49,277 nucleotides of DNA from UBA5734 sp964528645 (GTDB lineage Bacteria; Bacillota; Clostridia; Saccharofermentanales; UBA5734): contig CAZGSR010000022.1 of assembly GCA_964528645.1 (NCBI GenBank), positions 1 to 49,277 on the forward strand, given 5' to 3'. Shown here piece after piece: positions 7,053 to 14,535 of the stretch. The translations under genes were made by a program, and so were the position numbers. The notes under the pieces were generated by a model. The model was given only the letters and a program-made list of their open reading frames with translations. It did not search any database and was not told where the DNA came from. Within the stretch, counting starts at the first letter, position 1. Every line of letters begins with the position of its first letter.

Positions 7053-8582
7053 TCAGATTCCCAGTCGCACAAACTGCTCTTTCGGGCTCTGATGGGCCTC
7101 CATACAGGCGCGGAGTTTCGAGATCATGTCTGATTCCAGCGCATCATCTGCCAGCGGATTTTCCTGAGTATAGTCATCTTTCAGGTCAAAGAGCAGCGTC
7201 TGGGTATTGTACGCTTTGCGGCCCTGGAAATTCTGGGTCCAGTTCGCAAAGTTGACAATGGATGAAGGGAAACGGTACAAGGGATAATTTGTCCATTCAA
7301 AGAAACGGCCCATTTCGATTTTGTCGTAATCTTCGACGCGTACCGCATCATTGGCCCCGAGATATTGGCGCAGCACGGAGTTGACCGAGCTATACATGAA
7401 AAGGGGTTCGTTTGATTCGTCCTGGGCCGCACGGATATAGGTGTAGCGGCCATCGGTATAGGCCACTTCTTTGCCGAAATAGCCATAGATCACACCATCC
7501 CGAATGCTTTCAGTCTCGCGGCGCAACAGTCCGAACAGGCTTTTCCCGTGGATCGGATACTGCAGGACTTCCTGCCCAATCCCGAAAAATTCCAGGACCG
7601 TCGGCAAGACATCGACGTTCTGGGTCACCGCCTGACAGCGGCCAGGTTCGATCCCCGGCGCCACCACGATCAGCGGTATATGGAAGACCTCGTTATACGG
7701 CGGCATATAATTCTTGGCCATATAGCCATGCTCACCGAGGTGGAAGCCATGGTCGGTCGTAAAGATCACCAGGGTGTCCCGCCACAGGTCATGCTTGTCG
7801 AGCATATCCAGAATTTCGCCCAGATGACGGTCCGTCATGGTCATCAAGGCTTTGCAGCGGCGGCGCAGATGCTGTGATTCGGCCGCGTCAAACTCATTGG
7901 GGGCATAGGATGGATGGGTGAAATCCGGCCCGTCATAGTCCCCTTCTTTTTCATACAGGTCCAGGTAATATTTGGGGCAGTCATAGGGCTCGTGCGGATC
8001 AAAGGCCTCGACCCACAGGAAAAAGTTATCCGCCGCGGCATTGTCATCCAGCCACTGGGCGGCATTCCACATCGTTTTCACACTCGGATAATCGTATTCG
8101 GTGCGAAACCGGCTGCGGTTTTCGCGTTCGGCCTCAGAATAGGCCCCTTTGTAGCCATCCGGCCGGATATCCGGACGGATGCCATCCTTGCCGGGCCGCA
8201 CCCAGACAGGATCGCCTTCCTGGCCGCGCTGCACATCCCAGGCCGTAAAGCCCTTGGTGTAATTCTCACCACCCGGGATGAGGTAGTGCGCATGGTCACT
8301 GAACATCTGGGTATGGGTATTGTTGGTTGTCGAAAGGATGGTCTGCAGGGTCTGGTCAAAGGGCTCGATCCCGCCCCAGGGCTTTTCCAGCAGGCTAAGC
8401 CGTCCGGTCATGATATCTCGCCGGGCAGGCATGCAGGGAGCTGATCCACACCAATGGCTGTCAAAAACAACGCCGCGGCGAGCCAGCCGGTCGATATTGG
8501 GGGTCAGGGCAGGATCCGTCGCATGATAGGCCGACAGCATCCGCAGGTTTAGGGTATCGCACAGGATGAAGATCGTTTTCAT
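7053..8582 (-). CDS. Sulfatase, C-x-P-A-R class
   Basis: A 509-residue sulfatase related to the one at 2242-4038 and clearly different from its neighbour at 5603. The formylglycine site is C-M-P-A-R at about residue 50, followed by RDIMTGR. The N-terminal metal site is FILCDTLNLRML. The later block reads TTDHGFHLGEHGYMAK. There is no signal sequence, so it is cytoplasmic. It begins 4 bp after the ATPase gene stop, with only a weak GGTGG-type ribosome site inside the end of that gene, which suggests translational coupling. Its position directly behind a sulfonate/taurine-family ABC importer indicates desulfation of the imported compound. The substrate is unknown. Confidence 0.92.
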   Translation of the reverse strand: MKTIFILCDTLNLRMLSAYHATDPALTPNIDRLARRGVVFDSHWCGSAPCMPARRDIMTGRLSLLEKPWGGIEPFDQTLQTILSTTNNTHTQMFSDHAHYLIPGGENYTKGFTAWDVQRGQEGDPVWVRPGKDGIRPDIRPDGYKGAYSEAERENRSRFRTEYDYPSVKTMWNAAQWLDDNAAADNFFLWVEAFDPHEPYDCPKYYLDLYEKEGDYDGPDFTHPSYAPNEFDAAESQHLRRRCKALMTMTDRHLGEILDMLDKHDLWRDTLVIFTTDHGFHLGEHGYMAKNYMPPYNEVFHIPLIVVAPGIEPGRCQAVTQNVDVLPTVLEFFGIGQEVLQYPIHGKSLFGLLRRETESIRDGVIYGYFGKEVAYTDGRYTYIRAAQDESNEPLFMYSSVNSVLRQYLGANDAVRVEDYDKIEMGRFFEWTNYPLYRFPSSIVNFANWTQNFQGRKAYNTQTLLFDLKDDYTQENPLADDALESDMISKLRACMEAHQSPKEQFVRLGI

Positions 8583-8586
8583 GCAT

Positions 8587-9327
8587 TTACCACCATTTGA
8601 TCAGTTCGGTCACTTCGTTTCTCAGTTTGATGAACTCCGGATCGACGACATTTCTGGGTCGGGGCAGGTGATTGTCGATGATCTTCTTGATCTTGGTCGG
8701 CTTATTGGTCAGGACGAGGATTTTCTCACTCAGGTAGACCGCTTCTTCGATGTTATGCGTGATGAAAAGGACGGTGGTCTGTGTTTTCTGCCAGAGCTTG
8801 ATCAGCTCGTCTTCGAGCTTGAAGCGCAGTTCGATGTCGAGCTGGCCGTAGGGTTCATCCATCAGGAGCAGTTCCGGCTTGGTGGCAAAAGCCCGGGCAA
8901 TGACGACGCGCTGGAGCATGCTGGCCGACAACTCATTGGGGTAGTATCTGCGGAAATCATTCAGGCCGACAATCTCAAGCACTTCATCGACCGCTTCTTT
9001 TTTGGTCTTGCCATCGACCCCTTTGATGGTCAGGCCAAAGCCAACATTTTCCTCGACATTGAGCCAAGGCATGGTCGACTGCTCCTGGAAAATGTAGGAG
9101 ATGTTGTTTTTTTTCATATCAACGGGTTCACCATTGACCAGGATCTCGCCCGATGTAGGCAGATAGAGTTTGGTCAGACTGTTGAGAAAGGTTGTCTTGC
9201 CACAGCCGGTCGGTCCGACGACACACATGAATTCCTTTTCGGCGACTTCAAAGGAGACATCGTCGAGGACGAGCAAGTCGCCAAATTTCTTGGTCAGGTT
9301 GATGACTTTGACTTTGGGATTGTCCAC
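8587..9327 (-). CDS. ABC importer ATPase A (SsuB/TauB/NrtD family), degenerate signature
   Basis: A 246-residue ATPase of the nitrate/sulfonate/taurine importers. Walker A is GPTGCGKTT (38-46), the Q-loop Gln is near 81, Walker B is LLLMDEP with D157 and catalytic E158, and the H-loop is H191 in FITHN. All of these are intact. The ABC signature is LSASM (133-137) instead of LSGGQ/M, so both glycines are replaced. In an NBD dimer this signature closes onto the ATP bound by the partner subunit (gene 9341-10105), whose own catalytic residues are also replaced. Start is a GTG at 9327 with AGGAGGG about 8 bases upstream. It lies 13 bp after its partner gene. Confidence 0.93.
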   Translation of the reverse strand: MDNPKVKVINLTKKFGDLLVLDDVSFEVAEKEFMCVVGPTGCGKTTFLNSLTKLYLPTSGEILVNGEPVDMKKNNISYIFQEQSTMPWLNVEENVGFGLTIKGVDGKTKKEAVDEVLEIVGLNDFRRYYPNELSASMLQRVVIARAFATKPELLLMDEPYGQLDIELRFKLEDELIKLWQKTQTTVLFITHNIEEAVYLSEKILVLTNKPTKIKKIIDNHLPRPRNVVDPEFIKLRNEVTELIKWW

Positions 9328-9340
9328 TTCTTAAGCCCTC

Positions 9341-10105
9341 CTACAGAGTCTTGTCCATTTCGTTGGTGATCTCTTCGCGCAAAGCCAGGAAGGCCGGATC
9401 GGTATAATCACGCGGACGAGGAAAGTCGATTTTGTATTCCTTTTTGATCTGGGTCGGCGTATTGGTCAGAAGGACGATGCGGTCAGCCAGATAGATCGCT
9501 TCTTCGATGTTGTTGGTGACAAAGACGATCGTGCGCTTGGCTGTTTCCCAGATGCGGATGATTTCTTCCTGCATCAGGTACCGGGTCTGGGCATCGAGGG
9601 CGCCAAAGGGCTGGTCCATGAACAGGACGACGGGCTCGTTACAATAGGCCCGGGCGATGCCGACACGCTGCTGCATGCCGCCGGAGAGCTGGTTGGGATA
9701 GGAATGCTCAAAGCCTTCCAGACCGACCAGATTGATGTAGTATTGGGCCTTTTCCCGGCGCTCTTTTTTCTTGATGCCGCGAACTTTGGGACCGTATTCG
9801 ACATTGCCCATGACGGTCAGCCAAGGATAGAGCGCTGTACTTTGGAAGACAAAGCCGCGATCAGGGCCAGGACGGGTGATGGTTTTGCCGTTGATTGTGA
9901 CGGTGCCTGTGGTCGCCGGTTCGAGACCGGAGAGCACATTGACGGTTGTGGTCTTGCCGCACTGGCCGGGGCCAACCAGGCAGAGGAACTCGTTCTCGCG
10001 GACTTCGAGGTCGATTTTCTCGATGACCTTGGTCGAGCCGCGCTTGTTGGTGAAGGTCTTGCTGATGCCCTTGGCGATGATGATGTTGTTGTTCATTGTA
10101 CTCAT
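9341..10105 (-). CDS. ABC importer ATPase B (SsuB/TauB/NrtD family), degenerate catalytic site
   Basis: A 254-residue ATPase. Its signature LSGGM (140-144) is canonical. Its nucleotide site is altered: Walker A reads GPGQCGKT (45-52, Gln48 in place of the usual Gly), Walker B reads LFMDQP (Gln165 replaces the catalytic Glu) and the H-loop reads FVTNN (Asn198 replaces His). I checked these codons on the minus strand: GAC-CAG near 9616 and AAC-AAC near 9520. The subunit should bind ATP but hydrolyse it poorly. Start taken as the ATG at 10105, which overlaps the permease stop as ATGA; an ATG 18 bases earlier is possible. It pairs with the ATPase at 8587-9327. Confidence 0.93.
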   Translation of the reverse strand: MSTMNNNIIIAKGISKTFTNKRGSTKVIEKIDLEVRENEFLCLVGPGQCGKTTTVNVLSGLEPATTGTVTINGKTITRPGPDRGFVFQSTALYPWLTVMGNVEYGPKVRGIKKKERREKAQYYINLVGLEGFEHSYPNQLSGGMQQRVGIARAYCNEPVVLFMDQPFGALDAQTRYLMQEEIIRIWETAKRTIVFVTNNIEEAIYLADRIVLLTNTPTQIKKEYKIDFPRPRDYTDPAFLALREEITNEMDKTL

Positions 10106-10890
10106 ATGTCTCGCTTCGTCCATTTGACCAGGACGGCCTCCACTTCTCGCATGATGACAGCCAGGATGAATCCGACGATACCGATGGCGACCACCCCGAC
10201 CAGGGTGTTGACTGAGTTATTGGTCTCCTGGCTGCTGATGATGATCCAGCCGACCCCTTCCGAGGAACGGATCATTTCAGCGGCTACGACCGTGGCCCAG
10301 CTGGAAGACAAAGCGACCTGCAGGCCGGCAAAGATATAGGGCACAGATCCGGGTAGCACGACCGTGGTAAAGATTTGCCAGTCCGAGGCACCGAGCATTT
10401 TCGAGCAACCGACCAGGACAGGATCGGTACTTCTGGCACCGGCAAAGGAGTTGATCGTGACATTCATGAACGAAGCCAGGAAAATCAGGAACCATTTGGA
10501 TCCTTCGCCGAGGCCAAACCAGACGATGGCGATCGGGATCCAGGCGATCGGCGGGATCGGACGCAGGATCTCGAAAATCGGGCGGAAAATCGCGGCAACT
10601 GGCTTGTACCAGCCCATGGAAATGCCGAGGATGATTCCGGCAATCGCGCCAACGATATAAAAGGGCACCACGCGCATCAGACTCCAGTAGATGTGGATGA
10701 AAATTGGATAGGGCCCGATTGGCTGGACAAAGCTTTTGAAGAACGCAGTGAGTGAAACGATCGGTGAGGGCATCAGGATGCCCAGTGAGGTGAAGGTTGT
10801 TGCGGCCTGCCAGATCAGGAGAAAGACAAAGATAGAGATTGCCGCAGCTCTGGCGCCATGTTTTCGGGATCTTCTGGTGTTATCAATCAT
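10102..10890 (-). CDS. ABC importer permease A (SsuC/TauC/NrtB family)
   Basis: A 262-residue inner-membrane permease with about six helices of the BPD_transp_1 fold. The cytoplasmic coupling region reads SKMLGASDWQIFTTVVLPGS (EAA-loop type, with Gly before a hydrophobic stretch and then LP). RPIPPIAWIPIAIVWFGLG is typical for nitrate/sulfonate/taurine permeases. Both ends show ATGA overlaps with neighbouring genes, indicating tight coupling. A second, different permease gene lies directly upstream, whereas most transporters of this family use one permease as a homodimer. This one probably forms a heterodimer. Confidence 0.92.
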   Translation of the reverse strand: MIDNTRRSRKHGARAAAISIFVFLLIWQAATTFTSLGILMPSPIVSLTAFFKSFVQPIGPYPIFIHIYWSLMRVVPFYIVGAIAGIILGISMGWYKPVAAIFRPIFEILRPIPPIAWIPIAIVWFGLGEGSKWFLIFLASFMNVTINSFAGARSTDPVLVGCSKMLGASDWQIFTTVVLPGSVPYIFAGLQVALSSSWATVVAAEMIRSSEGVGWIIISSQETNNSVNTLVGVVAIGIVGFILAVIMREVEAVLVKWTKRDI

Positions 10891-11672
10891 ACTTTTGACC
10901 TGCCTTTGACCAGGACGGATTCGATCAGCATCAGGAAAGTCGCCAAGACAGCGCCGATGATGCCGATGGTCACCATACCAACGATGATGATGTCCGGGCG
11001 GTAAATGCCACGGCTTTGCTGGATCATGAAGCCCAGGCCTTCGGTGGAGGCGATCAGCTCGGCTGCAACGATCGTTGTCCAGGCAGCACCGAGGGCGACT
11101 CGGATCCCAGTCATGATGTAAGGCAGTGAGGTGGGCACAGCGATCCGGGTCAGCATCTGCCAGTCGGAGGCACCAAAGGTACGGGCCACCCAGATATGAA
11201 CGTCACGGGTTTGCTTGATCCCGGAATAGCTGTTCAGAAGGACTGGCACGATCGCCGAGATGAAAATGACGGTGACCTTGGACGCGAATCCGATGCCCAT
11301 CATGATGATCATCAGCGGGACCCAGGCGACGCCGGGGATCGGTTTCAGCAGATCGAAGATCGGACGCACATACAAGTCCACTTTGGGATACCAGGCCATG
11401 GCGATACCCAGTGGCACACCAATGACGATGGCGCTGAGGTAGCCGGTCAGCGTGATTTTCAGGCTGGACATGGCATGGACCAGCAACGTCGCGCCATCCG
11501 GATTGGGATTGGTGAACTTGTCGATGAAAGATGTAAAAACTCGCAGTGGGCTGGGCAACGTTTTGGGTGAAACGACCTTGAGCACTGCCGTGAAGTAATA
11601 CCAGATCCCGATAAAAAGTGCCAGCGACAAGACACTGAGGAAGAAGTAGAAAAGAGTTTTGTTTTTTTGCAT
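10887..11672 (-). CDS. ABC importer permease B (SsuC/TauC/NrtB family)
   Basis: A 261-residue permease, similar in layout to its neighbour but clearly divergent in sequence. Characteristic stretches are LLKPIPGVAWVPLMIIMMGI and the coupling motif ARTFGASDWQMLTRIAVPTS. I place the start at the ATG at 11672, which has AGGTGAGG about 6 bases upstream; a GTG at 11684 lacks a good site. It lies about 70 bp after the binding-protein gene, separated by a strong stem-loop, and overlaps the next permease by ATGA. Having two distinct permeases and two distinct ATPases makes this a fully heteromeric importer. Confidence 0.92.
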   Translation of the reverse strand: MQKNKTLFYFFLSVLSLALFIGIWYYFTAVLKVVSPKTLPSPLRVFTSFIDKFTNPNPDGATLLVHAMSSLKITLTGYLSAIVIGVPLGIAMAWYPKVDLYVRPIFDLLKPIPGVAWVPLMIIMMGIGFASKVTVIFISAIVPVLLNSYSGIKQTRDVHIWVARTFGASDWQMLTRIAVPTSLPYIMTGIRVALGAAWTTIVAAELIASTEGLGFMIQQSRGIYRPDIIIVGMVTIGIIGAVLATFLMLIESVLVKGRSKV

Positions 11673-11697
11673 AGTCTGCCTCACCTGGGGCTTTAAT

Positions 11698-11727
11698 GGA
11701 AAAGGGACCGGTTAAAGTCCCTTTTCC
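11698..11727. promoter_or_regulatory. Intercistronic stem-loop between binding protein and permease
   Basis: A perfect 11-bp stem (GGAAAAGGGAC / GTCCCTTTTCC) encloses an 8-base loop. On the coding (minus) strand it is not followed by a U-run, so it is more likely a 3' stabiliser or a leaky attenuator. Either would make the binding protein more abundant than the membrane subunits, as in many ABC operons. Confidence 0.6.
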
Positions 11728-11745
11728 TTTGCGATCTTTCAGTCG

Positions 11746-12885
11746 TTATTGGTCCTGGTAGACAGTGAGCTTGAAGCCGTAGATCTCTTCCAGGATGGAG
11801 GGATCCACACCATTGGCAATATTCGGGTAATCCTCAGCCGGGATCTTGCCGTCGTCGACATAGAACTTGCCCATGCCGAAGAGTACAGCACCGAACTTGT
11901 AATCAGGTTTGGTCATGAAGTCTTTGCCGATGAAGTCGCGTTCCTTGATTTCATTGTTCATCTTGGTCGCATCGTATTCGCGGCCGTTTTCATTGTAGTA
12001 TTCCATGCAGACATCAAAGAACAATTTGTCGTCGCTGGCCAGGTCTTCCTGAGCCCGGTAGATGACTTCCATCAGGCGCTTGACGTCTTCACGGTGTTCA
12101 GCCAGGAATTTCTTGCGCACACAGACGCCGTCGATCAGGGTAATACCAGAGGTGTCTTCGAGCGTAGCGACTTTGATCATGCCAGCTTCTTCCAGCTGAT
12201 AGGTGTAAGGGGGCGAGGAGGCGATCGCATCCCCTTCACCGGACAGGAAGGCCTGGGCGGCAGGACCGTGGTCCATCGACAGCATTTTGTAGTCGGAGGC
12301 CGTCAGACCAAATTTCTCCATCCACGTGATGACATTGAACTGGGCAGAGGTACCAAGCGGACCTAATACAGTCAGTCCTTTGAGCGTATCGGTGCTGCCA
12401 TAAATATTGGGATAGCCTTCTACGTTCCCTTTTTCCTTGACGACAGGGCTGTCCGGGCGGACATAAACCGCCAGACCTGAGGCGGTGTTGATCTCACCGA
12501 TCCAAGTAACATCGCCAGCCGCAACGGCATAGACGGTCGCCAGTCCATTGAGCGAAAAATCAATTTGCTCTGCGGCCAGCGCTTCGTTGATCGGGGCGCC
12601 GGTCGGGAACAGGATGCGTTCGATCTTCAGGCCGGCTTCTTCGATCCAGCCCTTTTTCATGGCATAATCGAGGGGCGTGCCCATGGTGGTCGGCTGGGTG
12701 CCAATCCGGATCGTGACATTGGACTGGTACTTCGTCTCAGCCGGGGTTGTTTCACCAGCGGCAGTTTCCTTGGGAGCGGTGGTGGTCGGAGCTTGTGTGG
12801 TGGCCGGCGGTGGTGTGCAGGCCGCAAGGATTGTGACAGCAAGTGCGAGGATAAGGGTCAGACTGAGCCATTTGCGCATGTTCAT
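11746..12885 (-). CDS. ABC importer substrate-binding lipoprotein (SsuA/NMT1-like)
   Basis: A 379-residue precursor. An N-terminal signal with lipobox LAAC (lipidated C23) is followed by a Pro/Thr-rich linker and a periplasmic-binding domain starting near VTIRIGTQPTTMGTPLDYAM. This resembles the nitrate/sulfonate/taurine binding proteins. It would sit on the outer face of the cytoplasmic membrane and pass ligand to the two permeases encoded next. GGAGAG stands before the ATG at 12885. It is the first transporter gene, 168 bp after the response regulator, and a set of phased direct repeats in that gap suggests it starts its own regulated transcript. The ligand is likely a sulfate ester or sulfonate because two sulfatases share the operon (inference). 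Confidence 0.92.
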   Translation of the reverse strand: MNMRKWLSLTLILALAVTILAACTPPPATTQAPTTTAPKETAAGETTPAETKYQSNVTIRIGTQPTTMGTPLDYAMKKGWIEEAGLKIERILFPTGAPINEALAAEQIDFSLNGLATVYAVAAGDVTWIGEINTASGLAVYVRPDSPVVKEKGNVEGYPNIYGSTDTLKGLTVLGPLGTSAQFNVITWMEKFGLTASDYKMLSMDHGPAAQAFLSGEGDAIASSPPYTYQLEEAGMIKVATLEDTSGITLIDGVCVRKKFLAEHREDVKRLMEVIYRAQEDLASDDKLFFDVCMEYYNENGREYDATKMNNEIKERDFIGKDFMTKPDYKFGAVLFGMGKFYVDDGKIPAEDYPNIANGVDPSILEEIYGFKLTVYQDQ

Positions 12886-12981
12886 CCATTTCTCTCCTTC
12901 GACTGGTTGATGTGGGGTTGGATTGTTGTTGTCTCAATTGTCCCGTAACATCCCCTGGCGCAAAACTGAAAATCCAGACTC

Positions 12982-13004
12982 CTGTGTCTAGATTTTTGAC
13001 ACAG
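12982..13004. promoter_or_regulatory. Inverted repeat CTGTGTC-N9-GACACAG
   Basis: A perfect 7+7 bp dyad upstream of the binding-protein gene. One arm overlaps the third TTTTTGACA-type repeat. It may be part of the response-regulator binding region; no T-run follows on the minus strand, so it is not a clear terminator for the regulator gene. Confidence 0.45.
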
Positions 13005-13053
13005 TCATTGAAAGAGCAGGATTATTTTGACATCAAGTACCATATTTTTGACA
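12993..13053. promoter_or_regulatory. Three phased TTTTGACA direct repeats, putative YesN-type sites
   Basis: TTTTTGACA (12993-13001), ATTTTGACA (13024-13032) and TTTTTGACA (13045-13053) recur at start-to-start distances of 31 and 21 bp, i.e. three and two helical turns, so they face the same side of the DNA. Read on the coding strand they are TGTCAAAA boxes. AraC-type regulators typically bind such direct repeats upstream of activated promoters, and the gene just upstream encodes one. Confidence 0.55.
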
Positions 13054-14535
13054 TTATTGACGATCACGAACTTGTGAGGGTGTCTGATCAAAGGTTTTTT
13101 TGAACAAGAGAGAGAAGTATTTGCTGTCGCTGATTCCGACTTTCTCTGCAACCGATGCGATTTTCAGGTCAGTTGTCATCAGGAGGCTATGCGCCTTTTC
13201 CATGCGCAGATTGAGCAGGTAATCCGTAAAATTGATCCCCACTTCTTTTTTGAACAGGCGGCTGAAATATTCTTCATTCAAGTGCACTGACTCGGCCACA
13301 TCGACGAGTGAGATCGGATTCATGTAATGCTGGCTGATATATGTGATCGCTTCCGACACCGTTTTGGAAAAAGTTTCACAAGCAGCCATTTTTTCAAACA
13401 GTGGCTGGAGGGTCTGCTTGAGTTCATCCAGGCTTCGGGCGGACCGGATATGATTCTCATAAGATTTGCTGTCGATATCCAAAGTTTTCGAGCCAATAAA
13501 CAGGCGATGGATGGTCAGGGCCAGCATATCCTTGATGTATTCCACATCCTGGATCAGAAGCTGTTCCAATTGCTCAAGCGCGGCCTGGAACAAATGGATG
13601 GCTTTGTCACAACGATGCTGGCGGTAATGGTCGACCACCTGGTTCAACAGTCGCTCCAGATCTTGCTTGAGAACTTTTTCCTCCTCACGACTGCGTTCAG
13701 GAAACGTTTTGCGACCGGCGGCGCCATAAAAGAGCCGGTCGCATTGGGTCAGTGCATCCTTTATAGCAGGTAATAAACATTGCAGTCCCGGGCACAGTCG
13801 ACTGCAGCCGATCGGGCTGCCGACCACCAGGCTGACGACCTGGGTCAGTCGGTCAACCCAGTCCTGATCGGCATCGCAATTGGCCAGGATCAGCAACCGA
13901 TTCTTGCCGTATGTCATAAAAGTCATCTGGTTCAAATGAGTGTTGAGTTCGCGATCGATTTGGGGCAATGACTCCGGTACCATGGGCAGCGCCATGGCGA
14001 TCAGGGGACTGTCCTGGAGGTCGATTTTGTAACGATGCAGCTCCTCCGGCTGGATCGTCTGATTGGGGTCGGCCAGCAGATTCTGGATATACTGCGAACG
14101 GATGATCGGATCGACAGCAGCAGGGGCCGATTCTTTCGATTCTTGTAGCTGTGAATGGTTCTGGATGATTCGGTCCAGAATGGCATACAGATCGTCGGGA
14201 GTGATTTCGTTTTTCAGGATGTAGTCGAAGGCACCCATTTTAAGGGCAGTGCGGGCATATTCAAATTCATTGTGCACGCTCATGATGACAACAGCGATAT
14301 CCGGCATCTCCTGTTTGATCTGCTTGAGCAAGGAGAGTCCGTCCATCCGCGGCATGGTGATATCGGTCAGGACGATGTCTACTGGATGGTCATGCAGCAA
14401 TTTCAGTGCTTCTTCGCCAGTGCGGGCTGTTTCAACCTGGCTGATTTTCTGATAGTTCGTCATGCAGGCAGCAATCCACTCCCGGATAGGCGTCTCATCG
14501 TCAACAATCAACAGGGACTTGTTTTGTGATTTCAA
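13054..14535 (-). CDS. YesN-type response regulator (receiver + AraC HTH)
   Basis: A 493-residue response regulator. The N-terminal receiver domain has acidic D12-D13, phospho-acceptor D58 (VLTDITMP), S86 and K108. A long middle region follows, then an AraC-type double helix-turn-helix at about residues 390-490 (ISLVDVAESVHLNEEYFSRL, later KIASVAEKVGISDSKYFSLL). It overlaps the sensor kinase gene by ATGA, so the two are translated together. As the partner of a YesM-like kinase and the gene directly upstream of a sulfate-ester-type ABC operon, it probably activates that operon. Candidate sites are the phased TTTTGACA repeats immediately behind its stop codon. Confidence 0.93.
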   Translation of the reverse strand: MKSQNKSLLIVDDETPIREWIAACMTNYQKISQVETARTGEEALKLLHDHPVDIVLTDITMPRMDGLSLLKQIKQEMPDIAVVIMSVHNEFEYARTALKMGAFDYILKNEITPDDLYAILDRIIQNHSQLQESKESAPAAVDPIIRSQYIQNLLADPNQTIQPEELHRYKIDLQDSPLIAMALPMVPESLPQIDRELNTHLNQMTFMTYGKNRLLILANCDADQDWVDRLTQVVSLVVGSPIGCSRLCPGLQCLLPAIKDALTQCDRLFYGAAGRKTFPERSREEEKVLKQDLERLLNQVVDHYRQHRCDKAIHLFQAALEQLEQLLIQDVEYIKDMLALTIHRLFIGSKTLDIDSKSYENHIRSARSLDELKQTLQPLFEKMAACETFSKTVSEAITYISQHYMNPISLVDVAESVHLNEEYFSRLFKKEVGINFTDYLLNLRMEKAHSLLMTTDLKIASVAEKVGISDSKYFSLLFKKTFDQTPSQVRDRQ

